A stretch of 64,000 nucleotides of DNA from Herpetosiphon sp042688385 (GCF_042688385.1 NZ_JBHUPY010000001.1:310001-374000); one strand, 5' to 3'. Numbered from the stretch's first letter, positions 1 to 8,754 are shown. The notes: a model not told the origin generated them from the sequence alone. Numbers and translations: made by a program.

Positions 1-388
1 CGAGTGCAGAGCCAATTTGCTCGCCCATTTCGAGGGTCACATTGAGCGGCTGTTGTGGCTGTTGGCGTAAGCGATCAGCTAGCGTTCCCCCAGCAATATA
101 TTCCATCGCAATATAATGGATTGGCTGGTAGGGATTTTGGGCTTGGGCAATATCGCTGGCTTCGTAGAGCTGCACGATATGCGGGTGATGCAAGGTGCGA
201 TTGGCGCGGGCTTCGCGCATAAAGCGCTGAAGCGTATCGTTGTCGTGAGCAAAATAGGGTGGTAATACTTTGAAGGCAACCTGACCATAGGCTTGGTGCT
301 GCGCGCGATAGACTTGCGCCATCCCACCACGGCCAATCTCTTCTTGCAATGTATACTCACCCAGTTGGGTATGTTCAAACGATTTCAT
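1..388 (-). CDS. Serine/threonine protein kinase, N-terminal part (runs off window)
   Basis: The reading frame is open from the ATG at 388 down to base 1, so only about 129 residues of the N-lobe are present. The product would phosphorylate Ser/Thr on protein targets (Hanks-type kinase, PknB-like). Visible motifs are the glycine-rich loop IGRGGMAQVYRA near residue 18, the ATP-binding Lys in VAFKVLPP, the alpha-C Glu in FMREARA, and the hinge IAMEYIAGG. The catalytic loop lies outside the window. It is transcribed away from the ATP-grasp operon. The C-terminal architecture (sensor or membrane segment) is unknown. Confidence 0.93.
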   Translation of the reverse strand, partial: MKSFEHTQLGEYTLQEEIGRGGMAQVYRAQHQAYGQVAFKVLPPYFAHDNDTLQRFMREARANRTLHHPHIVQLYEASDIAQAQNPYQPIHYIAMEYIAGGTLADRLRQQPQQPLNVTLEMGEQIGSAL

Positions 389-792
389 TGCTGTAATCCT
401 ACAACGTCAACTGCGGAGTATCCCGCTTCTAGTATCAAGTGCCAAAAATTGCAGGCTGGGTTGTTGCCCCATTATCACATCATTCGGCAACATTGACAAG
501 CACGAAATTGAAGATTTAAAAAATTCATTAATTAAGCGCTTGAGCGCTTGCTATTGCGCTAAATTTAATCAGCTTGGCTCCAAAGGGGTTGCTAGCTATG
601 TGGATACGCTCTGCAAACGATCATTAACTAGCAGGTTTCGTGCCGCTACGATTAAATGTTGGTTGTATTCATATGTTGGGAAACGCTAATTTGCTGTGCC
701 CGAAGGCCTAAAATCCTACTTGCAAGCGGCGGAGAGTGCGGTATGCTAAGACAACCACCAGAGGTTCCCACCTTCATTTTTAAGGACAATCC
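389..792. other. Intergenic region between divergent kinase and ATP-grasp genes
   Basis: This roughly 400-base gap separates divergent genes and must hold both promoters. I see AT-rich DNA around 500-560 and two overlapping AGCGCTTG words at 535-552, but no convincing sigma-70 hexamer pair. Open frames here on either strand are antisense or run-in extensions of the neighbouring genes and show no family motif. Confidence 0.5.
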
Positions 793-1653
793 ATGAACCC
801 GAATATTCGTTTGCTGTCGCTGGCTTGTGAACGGCTCGGTTTGACGTATGAACATTTGCATTCGACCGAAAATATCCTGCGGATTGTTGGCCCTACCCGC
901 AATTGGCTGTTTGTTAATTGGAAGGCTCCGCTCAACGACAACACGCTGAGCGAGATTTGCCGTGATAAAGATTATTTTTATACTCTGACCCACACTGCTA
1001 TTAAACAACCGCAAACCGAATCCTATTTTCACCCGCTTGGGCCAGAGCGCTTTGCCAAATATCGCGCCTTTGATAGCTTCGAGGCAATTGCCGACGATGT
1101 GTTGGCCAAATTTGCCTTGCCTGTGATGATTAAACGCAATCGTGGCTCTGGTGGCCTGAATGTGTTTCGTTGCCACGACCGCGAGGCTATTATTCGTGCG
1201 TTGGGCAAAATTTTCGATGGCGCAAGCAAAGATTTTGATTATATTGCCTTGGCTCAGGGCACAATTGACATTGCCCACGAATATCGGGCGGTTTTTTTGG
1301 ATGGCCAGTTAATTTTGCTCTATGAAAAAAATATCGACCAAGCCTTGTTTGAAGGCAATCTTAGCCCGCTGCACTGGAATGGTGGTAAGGCGGTGGTAAT
1401 TGATGATCAGGCATTACACACGACGATCAGCAATTTTGCTGCATCATTATTTGCAGCGCTGCCGTTACGCTGGACGGGCTTGGATATTGCCCAAGATCGC
1501 AATGGCGAATGGTGGTTGATTGAGGCCAACGCCTCGCCTGGCTTCGAATATATTGCCCGCGATGCTGGCGATGATGTGATTGTCGAGGTTTATTGCAAAG
1601 TCTTAGCAACCTTAGGGGTTACCAGCCCAACGCTAGCAGGAGTAGAAGCATGA
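793..1653 (+). CDS. ATP-grasp domain protein (RimK-like ligase family)
   Basis: This 286-residue protein looks like a small ATP-grasp ligase, a family that joins a carboxylate to an amine or thiol through an acyl-phosphate. The ATP-binding core includes VMIKRNRGSGGLNVFR (residues about 112-127), EYRAVFLDGQ and the metal-binding end motif WWLIEANASPGF (about 240-251). The first 90 residues form a pre-ATP-grasp domain. Its substrate is not recognisable. Its stop overlaps the start of the DinB gene by four bases (ATGA), so it heads a translationally coupled three-gene operon. It could make a small peptide-like bond, but nothing nearby identifies a partner. Confidence 0.8.
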   Translation: MNPNIRLLSLACERLGLTYEHLHSTENILRIVGPTRNWLFVNWKAPLNDNTLSEICRDKDYFYTLTHTAIKQPQTESYFHPLGPERFAKYRAFDSFEAIADDVLAKFALPVMIKRNRGSGGLNVFRCHDREAIIRALGKIFDGASKDFDYIALAQGTIDIAHEYRAVFLDGQLILLYEKNIDQALFEGNLSPLHWNGGKAVVIDDQALHTTISNFAASLFAALPLRWTGLDIAQDRNGEWWLIEANASPGFEYIARDAGDDVIVEVYCKVLATLGVTSPTLAGVEA

Positions 1654-2123
1654 GCGCCCAACGCGACCAATGGATTGCCCAAATTGAGCAATTACCAGCT
1701 CAATTGACCGAACTTGTTCGCCCACTTAGCCCAAGCCAATTGACCACCCCATTTCTCGCCAATGAATGGAGCGTGGCCCAAAATATTCATCATCTGGCCG
1801 ATTCACATATGAATAGCTACATTCGCTGCAAATTGATCGCTACCGAGCAAAACCCAACCCTCAAACCATACGATCAAGAGCTATGGGCCAATTTTGGTGA
1901 TTCGCAGCAAGCTGATGTTGAAATTTCGTTGCAATTGTTGCGTTCGTTGCATGCCCGTTGGGTGCAGTTTTGGCGCGAATTGCCTGAGGATGCCTGGCAG
2001 CGAACTGGCTTTCACCCAGAAAATGGCCCAGTCAGTTTGCTCAATTTGGTTGAAACCTATGCCGACCATGGGCTTGGCCATATCGACCAAATTCAACGCA
2101 CTTTAGCTGCTGAGCCGCAATAA
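1650..2123 (+). CDS. DinB/YfiT-like four-helix metalloprotein
   Basis: The product is 157 residues and fits the DinB superfamily, whose members often carry three metal-binding histidines and include thiol-dependent transferases. The first His lies in WSVAQNIHHLADSH (around residue 37) and the last in YADHGLGHIDQI near the C-terminus, the usual DinB spacing. I chose the ATG at 1650 because it overlaps the upstream stop; an in-frame upstream extension from 1593 runs through the ATP-grasp gene and is not needed. The TAATG junction with the HAD gene shows coupling at the 3' end as well. The enzymatic role is unknown. Confidence 0.82.
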   Translation: MSAQRDQWIAQIEQLPAQLTELVRPLSPSQLTTPFLANEWSVAQNIHHLADSHMNSYIRCKLIATEQNPTLKPYDQELWANFGDSQQADVEISLQLLRSLHARWVQFWRELPEDAWQRTGFHPENGPVSLLNLVETYADHGLGHIDQIQRTLAAEPQ

Positions 2124-2725
2124 TGAGCACGCTCCAAGCTGTATTGTTTGATGTTGATGGCGTGTTGTGTGTGCCAAGCTTGCGGTTTGCTGCCTACTTG
2201 GAGCGCGAACATGGCATCACCAGCGCCCACACTCGTGAGTTTTTTCAGGGCGTGTTTTTGGAGTGTATCGATGGCAAGGCCGATCTGCGCGAGGTTTTGC
2301 CTACCTACCTTGCCCAATGGCCTTGGCCGCATGATCTCGATAGCTTTTTAGCGCGTTGGTTTGGCGAAGAAAGCCTGATCGATGCTCGCGTGTTGAATGC
2401 CATGCAACAGCTGCGCGATCGCGGAATAAAGTGCTATTTAGCGACCAACCAAGAGCAGCATCGTAGCAACTATCTTTGGCACGATTTGGGCATGTGGCGT
2501 TGGTGCGATGGCATTTTAGCTTCATCAAGCCTTGGCGTGCGCAAACCAGAGCCTTGCTATTTCGCGCTGGCAACGCAACAATTAGGGCTAGCGCCTGCGA
2601 GCATCGCCTTTTGGGATGATACCCAAGCCAATGTTGTTGCGGCCCAAAGCCATGGCTGGCAAGCACAGCATTATCGTGATTACAGCGATTTAGCTGTTTG
2701 GCTCAACACCAACTCAATTAACTAA
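2123..2725 (+). CDS. HAD superfamily hydrolase
   Basis: This 200-residue HAD-fold phosphohydrolase has all four motifs in order: LFDVDGVL (nucleophile Asp near residue 9), the Thr of LATNQ, the Lys of KPEPCYF, and FWDDTQANV for Mg2+ binding. An alpha-helical cap sits between motifs I and II, as in phosphoglycolate phosphatase-like or epoxide hydrolase N-terminal-like HADs. The substrate cannot be read from sequence. It ends the ATP-grasp–DinB–HAD operon and is followed directly by an intrinsic terminator. Confidence 0.88.
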   Translation: MSTLQAVLFDVDGVLCVPSLRFAAYLEREHGITSAHTREFFQGVFLECIDGKADLREVLPTYLAQWPWPHDLDSFLARWFGEESLIDARVLNAMQQLRDRGIKCYLATNQEQHRSNYLWHDLGMWRWCDGILASSSLGVRKPEPCYFALATQQLGLAPASIAFWDDTQANVVAAQSHGWQAQHYRDYSDLAVWLNTNSIN

Positions 2726-2736
2726 TTGCCTGAACA

Positions 2737-2786
2737 TAAACAGAGACTGATGGATCAATATTGATTAATCGGTCTCTGTTTATTTT
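2737..2786 (+). terminator. Intrinsic terminator after the HAD gene
   Basis: Arms 2737-2751 and 2768-2782 (core AAACAGAGAC/GTCTCTGTTT) pair with one mismatch and are followed by TTTT. It ends the operon that starts at 793. Confidence 0.85.
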
Positions 2787-2847
2787 GGCTCGAAAAATAA
2801 TATTCTCGTAGTTTGTATTTTGCAAGCGAAATATCAGAATTATATCA

Positions 2848-2877
2848 TTGACATAGTATTTGATTATTTGCTACCAT
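2848..2877 (+). promoter_or_regulatory. Possible sigma-70 promoter for the secreted-protein pair
   Basis: A perfect TTGACA (2848-2853) is followed after 18 bases by TACCAT (2872-2877). It lies in AT-rich DNA about 160 bases upstream of the gene at 3040. The −10 match is only four of six. Confidence 0.4.
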
Positions 2878-3039
2878 AGCAATGCAGAGAACGAAGCCGC
2901 CAAATCACTAAGCACTATCCTTCACAGCTTCAATAATGTGATTCAAATTTGCTGCAAATTTCTTTTCATCACCATATATTTCTCACATCCAACTATTACT
3001 TTTTCTGGCACTCTATCTATATAGGAATGGCAGGATTAT

Positions 3040-4341
3040 ATGTTGAATTCATTACGCAAAATATGTTGGGTAACGATCGTGAGTCTCTTGCTGGTTGCTA
3101 GCTTAAAGCCGCAGCCTAGCTCAGCCAATGCCTTTGAGCAAGCTGCTTTCAAAGCTATTTGGCAGCGTAGCGATGGTTTAGTTCAACAAGGTTTGGTTGG
3201 TCGCACCTGGCTTTGGGGGCCAGAAGCAGCAATGAACCATTACGAAGCCTATGCAGAAAGCCCAAATGGCGCGCGCCTAGTTCAATATTTCGATAAAAGT
3301 CGCATGGAAATAAGCTATCCCGATGCGCCACATGATCAATGGTTTGTTACCAATGGCTTAATTGTCAAAGAAATGGTTACGAGCAAGCTGCAAATTGGCG
3401 ATGATGCATTTCTCGATTATCAACCAGCAGTAATTCCCGTGGCGGGCGATTTGAATAGCGCAAATACACCACCAACCTATCGGCCCCCAACCTATGCTGG
3501 CTTTGGGCTGTGCGAGCCGCAGCTTGTGACTGGCAAGCCAGCAACGAAGCAACTTGGCCAGCCAATTACCGCTTTGTGGCAACAAGATTGTGGCGGCGGC
3601 ACTGATTCGAGCAAAGCAACCCAATATCCTGAAACTGCAATTGCCGCCTACGACGATGTAACGGGAATCAATATTCCAGCGGTTTTTTGGGACTATCTGC
3701 ACCAAGCGGGGCCAATCATTGATCAAACAGGCGCGCAGGTGAATGCCAAACCATTATTTGATTGGTTGTATGTTTTGGGTCATCCAATTACCGAAAGTTA
3801 TTGGGCGCGAATTATGGTTGCTGACGTTGAGCGTGATGTGCTGGTGCAGTTGTATGAGCGTCGAGTATTGACCTACACTCCAGCCAATCCGCTTGGTTGG
3901 CAAGTTGAAATGGGCAATGTTGGTCAGCACTATTATCAATGGCGCTATATGATGTTGCCTTCAACAACACCAGTTGATTGCAATGGGCTGGAAACGATTT
4001 ATCCTGCATCAAATCAAGCAACAAGTATTAAAAATCAAGCCTTAGTGGCAATTTCCCAAAAACTTGAACAAGAAGTGGGTAGCTTTGAGCAGATTTGGTC
4101 AATCGAGCGTAGCGGCGCTTGGATTAGCCTTCAAGCACAAATAGAAGGAGTTGAACCAGCGATCATTATCTTAAATCAGACCACCGCTTCAAGTATGCAG
4201 GTTCAAGCAGTCTGGAGTGGGCAGGCAAGTGAAGCTCAAATCATTCGCGAATATTTGCTGGAACAAGCGCCAAGAGCAGCGCCAGCACTAATTAACTGTC
4301 TGGCACCGTATGGCTTCGTTAATCCACATCTAGGAGACTAG
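3040..4341 (+). CDS. Secreted protein of a Chloroflexota family, unknown function
   Basis: This 433-residue exported protein has a typical signal peptide: a basic start (LRKICW), a hydrophobic core and an Ala-rich cleavage region near SSANA (about 26-30). The mature part begins with a W-rich block (IWQRSDGLVQ, GRTWLWGPE) and the phrase VQYFDKSRMEI, which I recall as recurring in secreted Chloroflexota proteins of unknown role. A Cys-containing central segment and a C-terminal domain of about 110 residues follow. No catalytic motif is evident. It is 14 bases upstream of another secreted protein, so the two are probably cotranscribed and act outside the cell. Confidence 0.7.
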   Translation: MLNSLRKICWVTIVSLLLVASLKPQPSSANAFEQAAFKAIWQRSDGLVQQGLVGRTWLWGPEAAMNHYEAYAESPNGARLVQYFDKSRMEISYPDAPHDQWFVTNGLIVKEMVTSKLQIGDDAFLDYQPAVIPVAGDLNSANTPPTYRPPTYAGFGLCEPQLVTGKPATKQLGQPITALWQQDCGGGTDSSKATQYPETAIAAYDDVTGINIPAVFWDYLHQAGPIIDQTGAQVNAKPLFDWLYVLGHPITESYWARIMVADVERDVLVQLYERRVLTYTPANPLGWQVEMGNVGQHYYQWRYMMLPSTTPVDCNGLETIYPASNQATSIKNQALVAISQKLEQEVGSFEQIWSIERSGAWISLQAQIEGVEPAIIILNQTTASSMQVQAVWSGQASEAQIIREYLLEQAPRAAPALINCLAPYGFVNPHLGD

Positions 4342-4355
4342 TTAAGGGGTGTTAA

Positions 4356-5087
4356 ATGCGTTTACGTTTTGTATTACTAGCGATCAGCGTGATCGGCATC
4401 ATCGGTTTTGTGGTTGTGCAACGCAGTAGGCAAGCGCAAACGTCTGAACCCAATCAAATCGCTATTCAAGCGCCAGTTATTAATTGTTATGCCAATGTTC
4501 AGCCAATGATCAATCGGCAAAATAGTTCGAGAGTAACGAATGCTGGTTGTGAAGTTATTCCAGCAGCAATAAATGGAGATAGTTTGCATCATTCACCAAA
4601 TGATCATTGTGTTTTGAATATCGAGCCAATCAGTAAAAGCAAGGATTCCAAAAACTCCGATATAACTGATACTCGTTGTTTTGCTAGCTTTCATGAGGCA
4701 ATTGAATATGCAACCGATGGCTTTGTTACGCTTTCAGCTGATATGTCACCAGAGATGCTGACCCAGACCATGCTTGCACCTGCGGTTACCGCCAAGAACC
4801 TGATTATCGGAATTCAGTTTTCAGCTGAGCATGGCGGGCTGAGCCAAATTTGGGCGACCAGCCAACTCGCTGGATGCAATGGCTATAGTTATGGTTTTGC
4901 GACAATGCTAGCTGGCTGGGATGAACAGATTAGCGTGGCCAAAGCGTTTAGCAATTGTAGCGACTTTGAGCATTACGAGCATGCTAATTGGACCGGATTG
5001 CGCATCGATTGCACCCAAGCCTGTCCAGGAATGGGCGCGATGAATAATCAAACTTCGTCATGGCGTTTGGATAATGTGCTGCCCTAA
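4356..5087 (+). CDS. Exported protein with crystallin/peptidase-inhibitor-I36-like C-terminal domain
   Basis: This 243-residue protein starts with a membrane signal (VLLAISVIGIIGFVVV) and continues outside the cell. The C-terminal 130 residues have a regular pattern: RCFASFHEAIEYAT, a Cys-containing GCNGYSYGF, a bend with WDEQISVAKAFSNC, and HYEHANWTGLRIDC. This resembles beta/gamma-crystallin-like or I36-type disulphide-rich domains in actinobacterial and chloroflexotal secreted proteins. The paired Cys suggest disulphides. The role may be inhibition or structural binding; this is an analogy, not proof. A symmetrical terminator follows. Confidence 0.6.
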   Translation: MRLRFVLLAISVIGIIGFVVVQRSRQAQTSEPNQIAIQAPVINCYANVQPMINRQNSSRVTNAGCEVIPAAINGDSLHHSPNDHCVLNIEPISKSKDSKNSDITDTRCFASFHEAIEYATDGFVTLSADMSPEMLTQTMLAPAVTAKNLIIGIQFSAEHGGLSQIWATSQLAGCNGYSYGFATMLAGWDEQISVAKAFSNCSDFEHYEHANWTGLRIDCTQACPGMGAMNNQTSSWRLDNVLP

Positions 5088-5114
5088 TTCGATTAATCGT
5101 AGATGCATTAAACG

Positions 5115-5150
5115 GAAAGCGCGATCAATTAATTGATCGCGCTTTCTTTA
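5115..5150. terminator. Bidirectional intrinsic terminator
   Basis: Bases 5115-5146 form a perfect 32-base palindrome centred on AATT, with T-rich DNA on the plus side. It separates the plus-strand gene ending at 5087 from the minus-strand gene ending at 5165 and can serve both. Confidence 0.85.
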
Positions 5151-5164
5151 ATGGAGCTTGATGC

Positions 5165-5614
5165 TTAATCGAGTTGTTCGCTCCAGCCGCGTTCTTGCAA
5201 ATCTTCGCGCAGGCGTTCGGTCAAGCGCTCGGCATCGGCGCGCCACGTATGAGTAGCTGGCGCTAGCTTCAAAAATTGATCAAAATCGGCAATTGCTCGC
5301 GCCGCCGATTGCAAGCCATGAAAACTATGCAAAATGCCGCGTTGCAAATATGGCTCGGCCCACTCAGGATCTTGCTTAATTAAATCGCTGAAATCGCGGA
5401 CTGCGCCTGCATAATCATCAAGCTCGCGGCCACGAATGACCGCGCGGCGCAAAACTGGCATGCTCCACCATGGCGCGTAGCTTTGGGCACGGGTATAGGC
5501 ATCAAAGGCCCAGCGATAGATTTGCTTGGAAAGCGTGCGATTGCCCCAATAGGTGCAACTTTGACCCCAAGCAAACCATAGTTTGGCAGTCAACGGAATT
5601 TTTGCTTCGCTCAT
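5165..5614 (-). CDS. TPR-repeat protein
   Basis: This 149-residue protein carries about three tetratricopeptide repeats: segments around IYRWAFDAYTRAQSYAP, YAGAVRDFSDLIKQDP and ARAIADFDQFLKLAP show the small/large residue pattern and the Pro at helix ends. TPRs mediate protein-protein contact, so this is likely a scaffold or partner-binding protein. No signal peptide is seen. I chose the ATG at 5614 because it overlaps the stop of the upstream GNAT–methyltransferase gene (ATGA), which implies translational coupling; the open frame extends slightly further upstream without a better start. Confidence 0.75.
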   Translation of the reverse strand: MSEAKIPLTAKLWFAWGQSCTYWGNRTLSKQIYRWAFDAYTRAQSYAPWWSMPVLRRAVIRGRELDDYAGAVRDFSDLIKQDPEWAEPYLQRGILHSFHGLQSAARAIADFDQFLKLAPATHTWRADAERLTERLREDLQERGWSEQLD

Positions 5615-6705
5615 GCATGCTCCTTGTGGGCAATCGTCCTGACCCATGGCGGATTATTGGGCAAATCGGCCTCAACCACCCATTGATCAAGCACGGTTAA
5701 TCCAACCCCAGCCAAGGCTTTGGTGACTGCTGCTGGTTGATGAAAGGCAAATAAGCGGCCATCGGCATGCCATTGTTCGCCGTCGCCAACTTTGAGGCTC
5801 AGGTAGCAAACCCCGTGCGGCTGCAAAACCCGCGTAATCTCGCTTAATGCCAGCGAGAATTCGAGGTGCGGCAGGTGCAGCAGCGAGGCTTGCGCCCAAA
5901 CGCCTTGTACACTAGCCGCAGCAATTGGCAAACTCCGCGAATCGCCAGCAACCAACGGCACTTTTGCTTGCTTAGCGAGTTGTAACATCGCCCAAGTTGG
6001 GTCAAGCGCAACCACGTGGTAGCCAGTCTCGCGTAATAAACGGGCATCGCGGCCCGGCCCACAGCCAACTTCGAGAATTTTGGCTGGTGCTGCAAGCTGC
6101 TGCTTAAATCGATCAAGCGATTCTAAAACCCAAGGGCCAACTGCGCCACGGCGTTGCTGATAATCCTCGGCCATTATTTCGTAGGTGGCCACGGTTTGAT
6201 TGAGCTTGCGATCAGTTGGCTTATGCAGGATGGCGTAAAAATTTCCAGGTGCGCTGGTCATTTCGCGCCGTTCGTGGTAGCGATAGCCCCAACGCTCGTA
6301 CATAGCCTGATTTTCGGGCGAAACTTCGAGCGCACCCAACGAAATGCTTTGATAGCCTTGAGCGCTGGCCCATTGTTCAACTGTTTGGACCAAAAGCTTG
6401 CCATAGCCACGGCCTTGGGCTTCAGGCTTGACACTCAAACGCCAAAGATGCAAATCGGTGTCGGTTGGTTTGAAGGTTCCAACCCGTACCGCTGCCACAA
6501 TCTGCTCTGCCTCTTCAACGACCAAAATTTGCCAATTGGGATGCTTGGCCTGTGATGCCGTCAGGCTCTCGACCGTTTCCGTGTAGACATAGGCATAGAG
6601 TTCGCTTTTGGCGCGCTGAGCAGCATAAGCGGCATAGGTTACCTCAATAACCGCCGGATAATCGGCGTGGCTGGCCAAACGAACTTGGATTGGTTGACGT
6701 TCCAT
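5611..6705 (-). CDS. GNAT acetyltransferase fused to class I SAM methyltransferase
   Basis: A 364-residue two-domain enzyme. Residues about 6-160 are a GNAT N-acetyltransferase with the acetyl-CoA loop VKPEAQGRGYGKLL and the terminal NQAMYERWGYRY. Residues about 175-360 are a class I methyltransferase with motif I ILEVGCGPGRDARLL, the acidic strand end VALDPTW, and LPIAAASVQGVWAQ as motif IV. The second half resembles small-molecule methyltransferases of the UbiE/Methyltransf_11 type. The fusion suggests one substrate is both acetylated and methylated, or that one domain senses. It is coupled to the TPR gene. Confidence 0.85.
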   Translation of the reverse strand: MERQPIQVRLASHADYPAVIEVTYAAYAAQRAKSELYAYVYTETVESLTASQAKHPNWQILVVEEAEQIVAAVRVGTFKPTDTDLHLWRLSVKPEAQGRGYGKLLVQTVEQWASAQGYQSISLGALEVSPENQAMYERWGYRYHERREMTSAPGNFYAILHKPTDRKLNQTVATYEIMAEDYQQRRGAVGPWVLESLDRFKQQLAAPAKILEVGCGPGRDARLLRETGYHVVALDPTWAMLQLAKQAKVPLVAGDSRSLPIAAASVQGVWAQASLLHLPHLEFSLALSEITRVLQPHGVCYLSLKVGDGEQWHADGRLFAFHQPAAVTKALAGVGLTVLDQWVVEADLPNNPPWVRTIAHKEHA

Positions 6706-6758
6706 TGTGCTCCGACCTCAACAGCAAAATGCTCCGCTTTGTACTATACACCAGAAGT

Positions 6759-8441
6759 TTAATCCTCGGCTTTGCCAACCGCCGACACAACTTTAAGGTG
6801 GCTTTCGCCATACGCTGCGGGGTAATCCAAGGGTGAGGCGGGATAATTGGCTTCAATCATTCCTCGCCATCGCCCTTGCTGCATGCCGCGCTCGACCTGG
6901 CCGCGAAATTGCCGCCGCGATAAGCCAACGTGGTTGCAGCAGGCGATTAAATGGCCATTGGCTGGCAATAATTGCACTGCCAAGGCTACCAGTTCGGCGT
7001 AATGTTCTTCAGCGCGCCAACGCTTGCCCCGATTGCGCGCAAACGAAGGCGGGTCAAGAATCACCAGATCAAATTGGCGACCTTGGCGCACCCAACGGCT
7101 GAGCCAATCGAACACATCGCCAAACACAAACTGACGATCTTCAACCGCCAAATCGTTCAAGCCATAATTAATTTTGCCCCAATCCAACGAGCGGCGCGAA
7201 AGATCGAGATTGGTGACGATTGATTGGGGCGCAGCTGCCACCGCCGCCACACCAAAGCCACAGGTATAGGCAAAGGTGTTGAGCACCCGCAATTGGCTGT
7301 TGGCAACCAAATTATGTACTCGTTGGCGGGTCTCGCGCATATCTGCATACAAGCCAACGCTCAGGCCGTCGTTTGGCCGTAATTCGTAGCGTAAGCCTGC
7401 TTCTTGCACCACTACTTGCTCAATTGGCGTGCCCCAAACTGGTGTAGTTGGGGCTAGCTCGGCCATTGCCGCCTCATCCACATTGGCGGCAGTGCGCGGG
7501 CGATATTTGGCATAGATTGCCTGCGGCTGCCATTGCGCAACCAAGGCATTGATCAGGCTCTGGGGCACTTGGCGCACCTGCTCGTTGTAGCACGACGCAA
7601 TCAACACCTGATCAACTTTATCGACCGTCCAATCCTTTAACCATGGATGGGTTATGCCATCGCTGGGGCCATGGAATACCCGAAAGATTGTGGTGGAAGG
7701 GTCAGCAACCAACGGTGCTCGCCGTTCAGCAGCCAATTCGATTAAGCCATTGAGTTCTGCTGGCTCGTTGCTGTGCTGTAATTCGGGCAAGCCTTGGGCA
7801 ACGCGGGCGAATAAGGCTGGCGCTGGCGCTTGAACATGCAGTGTTGCTTGGCTAATTGGGTGGGTGAAACGCAATTCGCTGGCGTGCAACATCAGCCGTG
7901 GAGCAGCTCGCGCCACATCATATAGCTGGTCGCCAACAATCGGATGGCCCAATGCTTCGCAATGCACCCGCAGTTGATGGGTGCGTCCAGTTTTGGGTTG
8001 CAATTCGAGCAAACTAAACCGCCGATCAGGGCTGCTCGCCACAACGCGATAATGGGTGATTGCTGTTTGGCCCCGCCGATCATGGGCTGGCGCGACCTGC
8101 ATCAGGCCATCGCCAGCAGGCGCGATTGCTGCATCGATCACACCTTGGGCTTGGTTGGGCACGCCATAGACCACAGCTTGATAGGTTTTTTCAATCGTGT
8201 GTTCCGCAAAAGCTATGGCCAAATTGGCGTTGGCAGCGGGATCAATCGCGAACAACATCACGCCAGAGGTATCGCGATCAAGTCGCTGATGAATTGCCAA
8301 ATAGTCAAGTTGCAACTGAGCACGCAATGCCCGTTCAACATCGGTTAAGGCCAAATCACCTTGGGGTGCGTGGGTTGCCACGCCAGTTGGTTTATTAATC
8401 ACCACGATCTGCTCATCGCGGTAGAGAATTTCGAGTTGCAT
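6759..8441 (-). CDS. RluA-type pseudouridine synthase fused to RlmI-like rRNA methyltransferase
   Basis: A 560-residue RNA-modification fusion. The N-terminal 220 residues match RluA-family pseudouridine synthases: VVINKPTGVATH, the catalytic Asp in HQRLDRDTSGVM (about residue 56), and KTGRTHQLRVHCEALGHPI. The C-terminal half (about 245-560) resembles the RlmI/RlmK class I methyltransferase that makes m5C in 23S rRNA, with NTFAYTCGFGVAA as motif I, a SAM-ribose acid in TNLDLSRRSLDW, and VILDPPSFARN as the catalytic region. Target sites cannot be read from sequence. The gene is monocistronic. Confidence 0.88.
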   Translation of the reverse strand: MQLEILYRDEQIVVINKPTGVATHAPQGDLALTDVERALRAQLQLDYLAIHQRLDRDTSGVMLFAIDPAANANLAIAFAEHTIEKTYQAVVYGVPNQAQGVIDAAIAPAGDGLMQVAPAHDRRGQTAITHYRVVASSPDRRFSLLELQPKTGRTHQLRVHCEALGHPIVGDQLYDVARAAPRLMLHASELRFTHPISQATLHVQAPAPALFARVAQGLPELQHSNEPAELNGLIELAAERRAPLVADPSTTIFRVFHGPSDGITHPWLKDWTVDKVDQVLIASCYNEQVRQVPQSLINALVAQWQPQAIYAKYRPRTAANVDEAAMAELAPTTPVWGTPIEQVVVQEAGLRYELRPNDGLSVGLYADMRETRQRVHNLVANSQLRVLNTFAYTCGFGVAAVAAAPQSIVTNLDLSRRSLDWGKINYGLNDLAVEDRQFVFGDVFDWLSRWVRQGRQFDLVILDPPSFARNRGKRWRAEEHYAELVALAVQLLPANGHLIACCNHVGLSRRQFRGQVERGMQQGRWRGMIEANYPASPLDYPAAYGESHLKVVSAVGKAED

Positions 8442-8487
8442 TGGTTGTTTCCTTCAGTTAATTGCTGCTTAGTGTACCGTATAACCG

Positions 8488-8753
8488 AAGGATGAAGGAT
8501 GAAAATCAAAAGGCAAAAGGCAAAAACCGAAAGAATGAGCGATGAAGTCAGAAGGCAAAAAGCTGTTTTAACCACGAAGCGCACGAAGAGCACGAAGAAA
8601 TGGGGCTATTGGCTTTGGTCAGAAGGCTATCGGACATGGGTTGGCATAGCAAAAGTCCATAGCCAAAAGCCAATTGCCTATGGTCTATCGTCCTTCGCGC
8701 TCTTCGCGTTCTTCGCGGTTTCGGCGCTTCGTGACCTTCGTGACCTTCGTGGA
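8488..8753. repeat. Clustered GGATGAA and CACGAAG/CTTCGTG repeats
   Basis: This gap between minus-strand genes is built from short words. Heptamers of the type GAAGGAT/GATGAAG lie around 8488-8505; CACGAAG units around 8571-8598; and inverted copies (CTTCGCG, CTTCGTG) around 8690-8753. The two halves can fold on each other. An open frame covering 8499-8933 encodes only repeat-derived residues and runs into the next gene antisense, so I do not call a gene. Confidence 0.75.
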
Positions 8754-8754
8754 T

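Noticed and set aside
534..553. AGCGCTTG words as a LacI-type operator
   Set aside because: The words are direct rather than palindromic around a CG centre over 14 bases, and no sugar gene is adjacent.
652..1278. Open frame of 208 codons on the minus strand
   Set aside because: It lies antisense to the ATP-grasp gene, which has clear family motifs; the antisense product has none.
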